NCBI GenBank assembly: GCA_030690265.1
Contig: JAUYHA010000081.1
Span: 59,097-123,096 of the forward strand
Length of the DNA stretch: 64,000 nt
Direction: 5' to 3'
Source of the DNA: Dehalococcoidales bacterium
GTDB lineage: Bacteria; Chloroflexota; Dehalococcoidia; Dehalococcoidales; UBA2162
Positions within the stretch are counted from its first letter, which is position 1; the number at the start of each line of letters is the position of its first letter. The position numbers were made by a program, and so were the translations under genes. Shown in pieces: positions 1 to 7,441 of this stretch. The notes below the pieces were generated by a model. It did no database searches. It worked only from the letters and a program-made list of their open reading frames with translations, and was not told the DNA's origin.

Positions 1-873
1 CTTGACAAACTGGGTCTATTAACGGCTTTATTCCCGGAATTAGAAGCAACGAAAGGGATTGAACAACCCAAAGAGCACCTCTGGGATGTTTTTAACCACT
101 TGCTTCAGACGGTAAGTGCGGTTGATTTCCTGCTGAGGCAGAGTCCCTGGTCCTTCCAGGAAAGGGCCGGTGAAGAGATACTGGCTCTCGTGCCGTGGTC
201 AGCAGAGCTGGCGGAGCACTTCAAGCGCAAAGTCAGCAGCGGCAGCACCAGAAGGTCATTACTCAAACTGGCGGCACTCCTCCACGATGTCAGTAAACCC
301 GAGACCAAAACTCTGGATGCCGGCAGGATACGTTTCCTGGGGCATGCTAAAGAGGGAGCTACCGTAACGGCTAACAGGCTGGAAAGACTGAGATTTACCA
401 ATAAAGAGATAAAACTGGTAGAGACTGAAATAAGGCATCACCTTCGGCCGGTCCAGATGAGTCCGGGGGGACTACCCTCTCTTCGGGCAACTTACCGATA
501 CTTCCGTGATACAGGGGAGGCGAGTATTGATATACTTTTCCTGAACCTGGCAGACCATCTTGCCGCCAGAGGTCCCAACCTGAACCTGACCAACTGGCGG
601 GAGCATACCGGGTTAATTGCTTTTGTTATCGGCAAGTATTTTGAACAGGGAACCATAGTTAGACCCGCCAGGCTGGTTGATGGACACGATATCATCAATA
701 TTTTTGGCATAGCTCCGGGACCCAGAATCGGGGAAATTCTGGAAAAAATACATGAAGCCCAGGCTTCAGGAGAGGTAACTACCAGAGAGGAGGCACTGGC
801 TTACATAGACCATTTATTAACCTCACCCCCGGAGGGAAGCAATAAGCACGAAATCCGAAACAAATCCAAATGA
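1..873 (+). CDS. tRNA nucleotidyltransferase/poly(A) polymerase family protein, HD-domain C-terminal part (5' truncated by window)
   Basis: The frame is open from base 1, so the catalytic head lies outside the window. What remains, about 290 residues, is the HD-type C-terminal half: the His-Asp pair of the LLHDVSKP segment is at codons 95-96, followed by HRLR-like metal-site histidines in the IRHHLRP segment. The last 60 residues (PGPRIGEILEKIHEAQASGEV) match the tail of the complete CCA-type enzyme at 15.2-16.4 kb, so this is a paralogue. Such proteins add CCA, or only CC or A, to tRNA 3' ends, and the HD part can add phosphohydrolase activity. The exact specificity cannot be read without the head. 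Confidence 0.8.
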   Translation, partial: LDKLGLLTALFPELEATKGIEQPKEHLWDVFNHLLQTVSAVDFLLRQSPWSFQERAGEEILALVPWSAELAEHFKRKVSSGSTRRSLLKLAALLHDVSKPETKTLDAGRIRFLGHAKEGATVTANRLERLRFTNKEIKLVETEIRHHLRPVQMSPGGLPSLRATYRYFRDTGEASIDILFLNLADHLAARGPNLNLTNWREHTGLIAFVIGKYFEQGTIVRPARLVDGHDIINIFGIAPGPRIGEILEKIHEAQASGEVTTREEALAYIDHLLTSPPEGSNKHEIRNKSK

Positions 874-1010
874 CAAAATCCAAATTTCAAAACATCTGGC
901 ATTTGAACTTTGACATTTGAGCATTGTTATTTAGTATTTGTTTAGAGTTTAGATATTTGGTAATTTCCCGGTTTACTAGTGTGAACTAAGTTCGCCGGGC
1001 CAAGTGTAGA
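838..1010. repeat. A/T-rich degenerate repeat between the HD gene and secD
   Basis: The gap is built of short, imperfect ATTTG/CAAAT units in both orientations (AATCCAAATTTC, GCATTTGAACTTTGACATTTG). It begins inside the last codons of the upstream gene. It has the look of a dispersed intergenic element. No ORF or clear promoter is visible. Confidence 0.45.
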
Positions 1011-1016
1011 GAAAGT

Positions 1017-2345
1017 ATGTCAAGAAAAAATACGCTGGTTGCTACAATAATACTGGGAATATTTATTCTGGGGATACTGGTAGTCCTGCCCATCGAGGAG
1101 GGCATACTGGGTAAAAGAGGGGTAAGGCTTGGGCTGGACCTGCAGGGCGGTGTCCATATTGTCTACCGGGCTGACCTTTCCGCCGTTGAGCCGGGCGGAC
1201 AGGAGGAGGCTTTGAATAGCGCGGTAGCAATTCTCCAGAACCGGGTTAATCCGCTGGGGGTAACCGAGCCGGTTATTCAAATACAGGGTGAAGACCGAAT
1301 CGTGGTTGATTTACCCGGGCTGAGCATTAGCGACCAGGATAAAGAGAGGCTTGCCCGCGTGGACATACTGGAGTTTGGAGAGAAGGTCAGTGATAATGAG
1401 ACCGCAAAATGGGAGAACGAGCTAGGCAAATGGAAACCGGCGACGGCGGTGATTGACGGCGAAGAGAAAGCACTGACCAGCCGTTACTTCAAGACAAATA
1501 CCCAGGTGGGCCTGGACAATATGAGTAGAATAGAGCTTCACTTCGAGTGGAATGAGGAAGGAAAACAGTTATCAGAAGAAATCACCGGGCGTCTCATCGG
1601 AGAGCAATTGGGGATTTTTGATGGCAATGAGCCGCTGAGAGGGGAGAGCGGCAGACCGATTGCTCCCGTTGTGCAAGCCAAAATTGTGGATAGAGGGGTG
1701 ATTACCGGCTTGACCCGGAATGATGCTGAGCAGTTATCCCGCCAGTTGAACTTTGGCAGACTACCGGTACCACTGGAAATAGTCTATGACCAAACAATCT
1801 CCCCGATACTTGGTTCTGACTTTATTGACATGAGTGTCAGGGCAGGATTGTTCGGGATATTAATGGTTGTCCTCTTTATGATTCTCAACTACCGGCTATC
1901 TGGAGTTTTAGCTTGCCTGGCTCTGGCTTACTATGCTGTCCTGGTGATGGCACTGTTTAAATTGATACCCGTTACTCTGACCCTGGCCGGACTGGGCGGT
2001 TTTATCCTGTCCATCGGTATGGCGGTTGATGCCAATGTGCTTATCTTTGCCCGGATGAAGGAGGAAATCAGGCAGGGACTGACACTGGGAGCCGCCATTG
2101 AAGTTGGCTTCGACCGTGCCTGGTCGGCAATCAGGGATAGTAATGTGACCACTCTGATTACCTGCGGCGTTCTCTACTGGGTGGGCAGCATCGTTGCCGC
2201 CGGAGCACCGGTAAAAGGATTCGCCCTGACCCTTGCCATCGGGGTATTGATTAGCATGTTCACGGCGATTACCGTTACCCGAACTCTGCTTCGCCTGTTT
2301 ATCGGCAAAGCACTAGCCCGGCGAACTAGACTATTTATTTCCTGA
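1017..2345 (+). CDS. secD: Protein translocase subunit SecD
   Basis: SecD acts with SecF at the SecYEG channel and uses the proton gradient to help pull exported proteins across the membrane. The 442 residues start with one membrane helix, then the hallmark GLDLQGGVH motif near residue 40, a periplasmic P1-type region, and a C-terminal five-helix RND-like block with a GMAVDANVLIFARMKEE segment typical of SecD. The periplasmic part is short compared with E. coli SecD (615 aa) but normal for Gram-positive-type and Chloroflexota versions. secF follows 13 bases downstream, so the two are one transcription unit. Confidence 0.97.
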   Translation: MSRKNTLVATIILGIFILGILVVLPIEEGILGKRGVRLGLDLQGGVHIVYRADLSAVEPGGQEEALNSAVAILQNRVNPLGVTEPVIQIQGEDRIVVDLPGLSISDQDKERLARVDILEFGEKVSDNETAKWENELGKWKPATAVIDGEEKALTSRYFKTNTQVGLDNMSRIELHFEWNEEGKQLSEEITGRLIGEQLGIFDGNEPLRGESGRPIAPVVQAKIVDRGVITGLTRNDAEQLSRQLNFGRLPVPLEIVYDQTISPILGSDFIDMSVRAGLFGILMVVLFMILNYRLSGVLACLALAYYAVLVMALFKLIPVTLTLAGLGGFILSIGMAVDANVLIFARMKEEIRQGLTLGAAIEVGFDRAWSAIRDSNVTTLITCGVLYWVGSIVAAGAPVKGFALTLAIGVLISMFTAITVTRTLLRLFIGKALARRTRLFIS

Positions 2346-2358
2346 CCGTGAGGAGAAA

Positions 2359-3258
2359 ATGTTTAATATTGTCAGCAAAAGGTTCTGGTTCTTTCTTGCT
2401 TCCGGTATAGTAATACTTGCCGGTATTATTTCTATGACTACCTTCGGCCGTCTCAAGGCTGGTATTGAATTTAGCAGTGGTTCAATAATGACGGTTAACT
2501 TCGAGCAGGAAGTAACCAAAACCAGATTAGAAGAGGAACTGGCTGGTCTAGGCTATACCAATGTCATCATTCAACGGGCGGGAGAAAACGACTGGCTCAT
2601 CCGTCTACCTGAACTGACCGCTCAGGCTAAGAGCGAACTGGGGACCGGGTTAACCGCTGCCCTGGGTCATTTTGAAATCCGGGAGTTTGATTCTGTTTCA
2701 CCAATGATAGCCACTGAGACGGTGCGGACGGCGGGTATAGCCGTAGCCATAGCTACTATCGGCATACTCCTCTACGTTACCTGGGTCTTTCGCCGCATGC
2801 CCCATCCATTCCGCTACGGCACCTGCGCCATCATTGCCCTGATTCATGACGCCCTGGTGGCAATAACGGTTTTTTCTATCCTCAGCGGCGTAATGGGATG
2901 GGAAGTTAACCTGATGTTTGTTATCGGCATCCTGACGGTTATCGGCTACAGTATCAATGATACCGTCGTCATCTTCGATAGAATACGGGAGAACCTGACT
3001 ATAGACATCAAAGCTGACTTTGAGACCATCGTCAATAACAGTCTCGTCGAGACATTACCCCGTTCCTTGAATACGAGCTTGACTACAGCTTTTGTCGTTT
3101 TAGCCCTGATACTCTTCGTCGGGGCATCAATTCAAAACTTTGCCGTGCCTCTGCTCACCGGCATCATTACTGGCACCTATAGCTCAATCGGCATTGCCTC
3201 TCCCCTCCTGGTTGTCTGGCAGAAAGGGGAATGGCGAAGGTTTATTCCCGGTGCTTGA
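2359..3258 (+). CDS. secF: Protein translocase subunit SecF
   Basis: Partner of SecD in the accessory proton-driven translocation complex. At 299 aa it has the expected N-terminal helix, a short extracytoplasmic region (FSSGSIMTV), and five C-terminal helices including the family motif GYSINDTVVIFDRIREN around residues 195-210. A GAGGAGAA Shine-Dalgarno precedes the ATG. Its stop codon lies inside the -35 box of the next transcription unit (see 3255-3283), so secDF ends exactly where the metal-leader promoter begins. Confidence 0.97.
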   Translation: MFNIVSKRFWFFLASGIVILAGIISMTTFGRLKAGIEFSSGSIMTVNFEQEVTKTRLEEELAGLGYTNVIIQRAGENDWLIRLPELTAQAKSELGTGLTAALGHFEIREFDSVSPMIATETVRTAGIAVAIATIGILLYVTWVFRRMPHPFRYGTCAIIALIHDALVAITVFSILSGVMGWEVNLMFVIGILTVIGYSINDTVVIFDRIRENLTIDIKADFETIVNNSLVETLPRSLNTSLTTAFVVLALILFVGASIQNFAVPLLTGIITGTYSSIGIASPLLVVWQKGEWRRFIPGA

Positions 3259-3283
3259 CACGCCCCCGGTATTAGGTTATAAT
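3255..3283 (+). promoter_or_regulatory. Consensus sigma-70 promoter for the metal leader/CDF gene
   Basis: TTGACA at 3255-3260 and TATAAT at 3278-3283 are separated by 17 bases, a perfect vegetative promoter. The -35 hexamer overlaps the secF stop codon. Transcription should start near 3290, just before the structured leader. Confidence 0.9.
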
Positions 3284-3287
3284 TGAA

Positions 3288-3390
3288 AAACTGGAGCAGG
3301 CAGCCCTAGGCAACTCAGGGAGTGTCCGGGCCTCTTATTCGGCAGCGGTTTTGAATCCGTGGGACCTGAAGTCCCACGGTTTTTTTTTGC
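3288..3390 (+). ncRNA. Candidate NiCo (czcD-type) riboswitch with overlapping intrinsic terminator
   Basis: The leader has the conserved blocks I recall for the NiCo/czcD aptamer in the right order: AGCAGGCA (3295-3302); a P2 hairpin CCCTAG-GCAA-CTcAGGG (3304-3320); CCGGGC (3326-3331) opening a stem closed by GGC (3341-3343); AGCGG (3344-3348) pairing with CCG (3357-3359); then GTGGGAC (3359-3365). The last block is also the left arm of a terminator. The next gene is a cation diffusion facilitator, the class this riboswitch controls. Metal binding would keep the core folded, free the T-tract from the hairpin and allow readthrough. P1 pairing is weak here. The identification rests on motif order from memory, not on a covariance search. 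Confidence 0.72.
3357..3388 (+). terminator. Intrinsic terminator / riboswitch expression platform
   Basis: A perfect 9-bp stem CCGTGGGAC/GTCCCACGG (3357-3365 with 3371-3379), loop CTGAA, is followed by nine T residues (3380-3388). Its left arm is shared with the 3' core of the aptamer, so the two folds are mutually exclusive. Confidence 0.93.
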
Positions 3391-3443
3391 TCTCCGAAAA
3401 CAGGAACGAGTATGCCTACAAAAACTCGTAAAGGTGATGAAAA

Positions 3444-4412
3444 TTGTTTTCTACAAAAACTGGCGCCGCTAAGCTGGCCCTTCTGGTTGTCATCGGGCTG
3501 ATTACCTTCAAAGCAATAGTAGCCTTCCTGACCGGGAGCATCAGTATTATTGCCCAGACGGTAGATAGTTTCCTTGACCTGATAGCCATATCGCTAATCG
3601 GCTTCGCCATCACTGTTGCCAGCCGCCCGGCTGATGAGGAGCATCCCTTCGCTCACGGCAAAGTGGAGGGCATCGCTGCCGGAGCCCAGGCGGCAATGAT
3701 TGCTGCTGCCGGTGGCTGGATAATCTATTCGGCTTTCCAGCGGATAATAGCCGGTAGCGAGATAGAGCTAACCGAGGCAGGGATGGGCATAATGCTGGTC
3801 TCCATCGTAGTCAGCATCTTCCTTTCCCGTCACCTGCTCAAGGTAGCCCGGGCTACGAGTTCAATAGCCCTTGAGGCAGCAGCTCATAATATCGCGGCAG
3901 ATGTCTACTCCGCTGCCGGAGTGCTGGTGGCACTGACCGCAATACGCTTTAGTGGACTCAATATCCTTGACCCCATTGTCGCCCTGGGAGTGTCTCTGTT
4001 AATCCTGAAAGCCGCTTATGATGTCCTGAAGAAGTCATTCGGTGAACTGGTGGATGTCAGGTTACCCAAAGAAGAAGAGGACGCAATACTCGCTTCCATC
4101 ACCGAGCATACCAGCCAGCTTGCCGGCTTCCATAAAGTGCGCACCCGCCGGGCAGGGAGCCAGCGCTTCATTGACCTCCACCTGATGATGCCCAGGAACG
4201 TCGGCCTGGAGGAAGCCCACCAGATGTGCGACCATCTGGAGACCGATATCAGCACCAAATTTCCCGATTCCAGCGTTACCATTCATGTCGAGCCCTGTGA
4301 CGGGGGATGTAATAATTGCCAGGTTTCTACCTGCAGTCTCAGATTAGGTGTAAGGCTTGAAGAAGATGTAAGACTTGAAGAAGAAGGCCGGAGTTCGAAT
4401 GACACTGACTAG
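3444..4412 (+). CDS. Cation diffusion facilitator family metal exporter
   Basis: A CDF transporter (322 aa) exporting divalent metals by proton antiport. TTG start with AAGGTGAT just upstream. The TM2 metal residues are D41 and D45. In TM5 the usual His-xxx-Asp is replaced by N149-xxx-D153, with H148 next to N149. A cytosolic ferredoxin-like dimer domain follows (about 205-295, HVEP near its end), then a Cys-rich tail (C-x5-C-x2-C-x4-C around 288-307). Given the candidate NiCo riboswitch upstream, Co/Ni export is the likeliest role; family membership alone would not distinguish Zn, Fe or Mn. The final codons contain a small imperfect repeat (RLEEDVRLEEEG). Confidence 0.93.
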   Translation: MFSTKTGAAKLALLVVIGLITFKAIVAFLTGSISIIAQTVDSFLDLIAISLIGFAITVASRPADEEHPFAHGKVEGIAAGAQAAMIAAAGGWIIYSAFQRIIAGSEIELTEAGMGIMLVSIVVSIFLSRHLLKVARATSSIALEAAAHNIAADVYSAAGVLVALTAIRFSGLNILDPIVALGVSLLILKAAYDVLKKSFGELVDVRLPKEEEDAILASITEHTSQLAGFHKVRTRRAGSQRFIDLHLMMPRNVGLEEAHQMCDHLETDISTKFPDSSVTIHVEPCDGGCNNCQVSTCSLRLGVRLEEDVRLEEEGRSSNDTD

Positions 4413-5020
4413 ACCACCAGGCGGATACCCGATATCAGAAACCAGCCGCCGAACCCGATAAGCAGGAGACTGCAGCCAATAAACAACCTTTCTTGAACCT
4501 TCAGTCCCCAGAGCGAGTGAGTCCGATAGAATACCATTGAAACCAGCGAAAGCCAGGCAAGGTCACAGAGCCAGTGCACTAAAACAAGCAGAATTAAACC
4601 AGCCATGCCAAAACCCAGGAATTTCATCACCAGCATACTGCCGATAGTTGCCCACCAGAGCAGGAAATAGGGGTTAAAGCCGCTTGTGAATACCCCGGCG
4701 GTAACGGCACCGTAGAGTGAATCCTTACCTTTCTGCACCACCTCAGCCCGGGCTCGAAACATGGCTATCCCCATCCAGATAATCATAGCCCCACCGAGTA
4801 CGCTCAGGACAAGCTGCACGGTGTTATTTTCAAAGAAGCGGGCAAAGCCAAAGTATATCAGCAATATCAGAGGCACTTCTATTACAGCGTGGCCAAGGGA
4901 TACCTGGACTCCAGCCCAGGGGCTGCGGTAGCTTTTGGCTAGAGTTACCGCAAACATAGGCCCCGGCATCATCACTCCTGATAGCGAGATTACGACTACA
5001 CTGAGCAATAGAGGGAGCAT
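4409..5020 (-). CDS. LysE/RhtB family amino-acid exporter
   Basis: A 203-residue integral membrane protein of the LysE/RhtB translocator family. The N-terminal signature GVMMPGPMFAVTLAKSYR (about 16-33) is the family's PGP motif, followed by further hydrophobic segments giving about six helices. The family exports amino acids or similar small molecules; the substrate cannot be told. It converges with the CDF gene, overlapping its 3' end by four bases, and diverges from cutA. Confidence 0.88.
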   Translation of the reverse strand: MLPLLLSVVVISLSGVMMPGPMFAVTLAKSYRSPWAGVQVSLGHAVIEVPLILLIYFGFARFFENNTVQLVLSVLGGAMIIWMGIAMFRARAEVVQKGKDSLYGAVTAGVFTSGFNPYFLLWWATIGSMLVMKFLGFGMAGLILLVLVHWLCDLAWLSLVSMVFYRTHSLWGLKVQERLFIGCSLLLIGFGGWFLISGIRLVV

Positions 5021-5089
5021 AAAGGCGCCTTTCTTATCCCGGCAGGTTCAGAGAACATTGTAGCACAGCTATGAAGCGGTAAGTATTGC

Positions 5090-5118
5090 TTGAGTTCGTT
5101 ACTTTGATGAACTATACT
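5090..5118 (+). promoter_or_regulatory. Promoter for cutA
   Basis: TTGAGT (5090-5095), 17-base spacer and TATACT (5113-5118) lie about 38 bases upstream of the cutA start, in the divergent gap with the LysE-type gene. Confidence 0.65.
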
Positions 5119-5155
5119 CTTTATTAAGAAACTCTGAAAGGCGAATAATTTTTAG

Positions 5156-5467
5156 ATGCAATACTGCTCAATCTACATAACAACCGGTGACGAAGATGAA
5201 GCCCGGAGAATAGGTAAGACACTGGTTGAAGAAAAGCTGGCTGCCTGCGTCAATATCCTCCCTATAAAATCTATTTACAGGTGGGAGGATGATATCGTTG
5301 AAGAAGGCGAGTTTGCCATGTTTATCAAAACCAGAGCCGGTCTTGCCGAACGGGTTATTGAGAGAGCAAAGGAATTACACTCCTATGAAGTTCCCTGTAT
5401 TGTCTCCTTCCCTATTGAAAAGGGCAACCCTGATTATCTGAAGTGGATTGATGAATCGACTGAATAG
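5156..5467 (+). CDS. cutA: Divalent-cation tolerance protein CutA
   Basis: CutA1 proteins are small trimeric ferredoxin-like proteins linked to copper tolerance and signalling; their precise role is unsettled. The 103-residue length and the sequence ITTGDEDEARRIGKTLVEEKLAACVNILP, with the YRWEDDIVE and YEVPCIVSFPI segments, are diagnostic, although the quoted stretch is spread over residues 8-37. It is preceded by its own promoter and followed after 28 bases by nurA, with which it may be cotranscribed. Its position next to a CDF exporter is compatible with metal handling. Confidence 0.95.
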   Translation: MQYCSIYITTGDEDEARRIGKTLVEEKLAACVNILPIKSIYRWEDDIVEEGEFAMFIKTRAGLAERVIERAKELHSYEVPCIVSFPIEKGNPDYLKWIDESTE

Positions 5468-5495
5468 ACAGGTTTAATAAGGGGGTGCTAGAGGG

Positions 5496-6695
5496 ATGGC
5501 GTTAGATTTGACCAGAGTGGCTTCCCAGGTTGGGGATATGCTCTTCAGATTGAAAGCTGGCCTTAAAGAGAGACAGGAACACCTGCGGCAAGCTCTGGAT
5601 ACAATAAGCACCCGGGCTGACGATATTGATAACCTGAAAAGAAAAATTGCCGCCAGCAAGACCACCTGGCTGGTGGCTGACCTGGTTGACGGGCTTGATA
5701 AAAGCTATAAAGCACCACCCCTCCCGGATGAATTCACTGTCATTGCTGCCGATGGTTCCCAAATTGATGTTGACCGCCACCGCCCGACCAGGTGCTATTT
5801 AATAAATATCGGCAGTGTCGTGCTTCACTACGGTGCCAGCCCCGATGCCGTTCTTGACAGTGCTCCCAGCCTCTATGCCGGGGATGAAGATTTGGTCATC
5901 GCTCCCGATGGGGTTAAAGGACATGAGCAAACAGTACAAGGCACCCTGCTCGGCATCAAACGCAGTGTGGACGAGTGCCACCAATTAGTTGAGATGGCTG
6001 GCGAACTGCCACCGGGCAGTTCAACTCTGGCTCTGCTTGATGGCTCGCTCATTCTCTGGGGCTTGGAAGCTTACCCAGAATTTGTCACCGAGACCCTGCT
6101 GGACAACGGTTTTTTGAAGTGCCTTGACCAGATTAAAAAATTAAACAAAGATAAGAAACTGTCTCTTGCCAGCTATATCAGCCTTCCCCGCAGTACCGAG
6201 GTGGTCAATGCCCTGCGGGTGGCTATCTGCCCCTATGACCCCGCCGACTGCGACCGTTACTGCTCTAGCGGTGAGAAGAGAGCCTGCGATGCCGTAGCTG
6301 GCGTCCAGGACAAAGAGCTTTTTGCCGATATATTATGTCAAGGGGAAAGGTCGGCTCTCTTTATCAGCCAGTCTTCTGTAGTCCGCAAGCACTATGGAGA
6401 GCACAGGGTCAACTTCTTTTACCTCAGGGTAGATGATGAAATAGCCAGGGTGGAAGTACCGCAGTGGGTGGCAAGCGACGAAGACCTGCTCAATCTGACC
6501 CACAGCCTGGTTTTAGACCAGTGTAAACGGGGGCAGGGCTACCCGGTGGCACTATCCGAAGCCCACGAGCAGGCGGTAGTAACTATGGCTGATAGAGAGA
6601 ATTTCTGGGCGCTGGTGGAAGAATCCCTGGTGGAAGAAAAGATGCCCACCCCCACCTCCGGCAAGAACCGGAGCAAAAGAACAAGGTGGATTTAG
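5496..6695 (+). CDS. nurA: NurA domain 5'-3' nuclease
   Basis: NurA is a single- and double-strand 5'-3' exonuclease that works with the HerA hexameric translocase in end resection. This 399-residue protein has the N-terminal motif IAADGSQID (about 83-91), whose Asp is the first metal ligand, and later acidic positions (LLDGSLILW near 180-188; FYLRVDDEIARVEVP near 308-322) as in the family. The first 60 residues are likely coiled coil. herA is present 2.9 kb downstream, but the pair is split by an accessory block. The ATG is preceded by GGGGGTG/GAGGG. Confidence 0.85.
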   Translation: MALDLTRVASQVGDMLFRLKAGLKERQEHLRQALDTISTRADDIDNLKRKIAASKTTWLVADLVDGLDKSYKAPPLPDEFTVIAADGSQIDVDRHRPTRCYLINIGSVVLHYGASPDAVLDSAPSLYAGDEDLVIAPDGVKGHEQTVQGTLLGIKRSVDECHQLVEMAGELPPGSSTLALLDGSLILWGLEAYPEFVTETLLDNGFLKCLDQIKKLNKDKKLSLASYISLPRSTEVVNALRVAICPYDPADCDRYCSSGEKRACDAVAGVQDKELFADILCQGERSALFISQSSVVRKHYGEHRVNFFYLRVDDEIARVEVPQWVASDEDLLNLTHSLVLDQCKRGQGYPVALSEAHEQAVVTMADRENFWALVEESLVEEKMPTPTSGKNRSKRTRWI

Positions 6696-6803
6696 GATTA
6701 TTAATGAGTTAGGGGCTAAAGTCTTTGGAGTTAAGGGATGTCTGGGGAAACAGCATAAGCCTCACTTGAGGAACGAAGGACACATCTTCTAGAGCATCCC
6801 GAA

Positions 6804-7031
6804 ATGCAGGAAGAGGAGGATAAGCTTGCTGAAACGATGCTTGAGCCGGATGTGGTAATACAGTCTCAGACTGATAACACGGTCAGACTATTCCACCGTC
6901 TTTACCGAGGGCTTACAATAGGCGAAAAATATCTCTGCGTAGTGGTAAAATATGTCGCAGGTGACATTTTTGTAATAACAGCATACTTTACTGATAAGAT
7001 TAAACGAGGAGAGGTTCTATGGAAAAGATAA
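6804..7031 (+). CDS. Small toxin-like protein resembling PBECR/DUF4258-type nucleases, possibly N-terminally truncated
   Basis: The 75 residues end with FHRLYRGLTIGEKYLCVVVKYVAGDIFVITAYFTDKI spread over residues 29-66, which resembles the C-terminal core of the RelE-fold/Barnase-EndoU-like family often found in toxin modules. In frame, coding similarity seems to continue upstream to 6759 (an ERRTHLLEHPEM-like stretch) where a TAA blocks it, and no start codon or Shine-Dalgarno precedes 6804. The gene may therefore have lost its head. It overlaps the following DUF2283 gene by 13 bases, a usual partner. Function is inferred, not shown. Confidence 0.55.
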   Translation: MQEEEDKLAETMLEPDVVIQSQTDNTVRLFHRLYRGLTIGEKYLCVVVKYVAGDIFVITAYFTDKIKRGEVLWKR

Positions 7032-7228
7032 AGGTTTGGTATGACTCCAAAGGTGACTTCCTTGAGGTAATGTTTAAACAGAAAGAAGGCTTCTTTCGGG
7101 AAACAAGCTCAGACCAGGTTATGGAGAAAATTGACATGGAGGGTAATGTTATCGGGTTCTCCATTCTCAAAGTTAGCTCCCTGAAGGAAAAACTCCTTGA
7201 CATTGACCTGGTGAATGTCCCTGATTAA
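7019..7228 (+). CDS. DUF2283 family protein (putative antitoxin-like partner)
   Basis: A 69-residue protein beginning MEKIKVWYDSKGDFLEVMF, the signature of DUF2283, with the later I-D-x-E-G-x-V-I-G-x-S-I-L core (about 38-52). DUF2283 proteins commonly sit directly after RelE/PBECR-like small proteins and are suspected antitoxins; no biochemical role is established. It has its own Shine-Dalgarno AGGAGAGG at about 7006-7013, inside the preceding gene, which suggests coupled translation. Confidence 0.75.
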   Translation: MEKIKVWYDSKGDFLEVMFKQKEGFFRETSSDQVMEKIDMEGNVIGFSILKVSSLKEKLLDIDLVNVPD

Positions 7229-7231
7229 CCT

Positions 7232-7430
7232 TAAACCCGTTGAGAAACCTCACCCCCTTTATCCCCTTCAGAGTGAACCCCTCGGGGTGAACTCGGGCCT
7301 CGGCCTGAAGGCTCGGCCTGAAGGCTGAACCCTTCAAGGTGAACCCCTCTCCTTAAAAGGAGAGGGGGAGTATAATAGAGAAATAGGGCTACCGCCCTCT
7401 CAAACTCCCAATGGGGAAGGCGATTAAAGA
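7232..7430. repeat. Degenerate GAACCCCT/CTTCAGG repeats and hairpins upstream of the methyltransferase
   Basis: The stretch holds repeated TTCA(G/A)(A/G)GTGAACCC units (7263-7349), a direct tandem CGGCCTGAAGGCT (about 7302-7327), and a CCTCTCCTT/AAGGAGAGG hairpin (about 7354-7371). Very similar units occur between trpG and the TPR gene (56.9-57.2 kb). No coding sequence is seen. Confidence 0.6.
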
Positions 7431-7441
7431 GGAGAGCTTAT

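Noticed and set aside
7250..7350. Repeated units looking like a CRISPR array
   Set aside because: Units are degenerate, not evenly spaced, and no cas gene is present; the repeats are dispersed, not a direct-repeat/spacer array.
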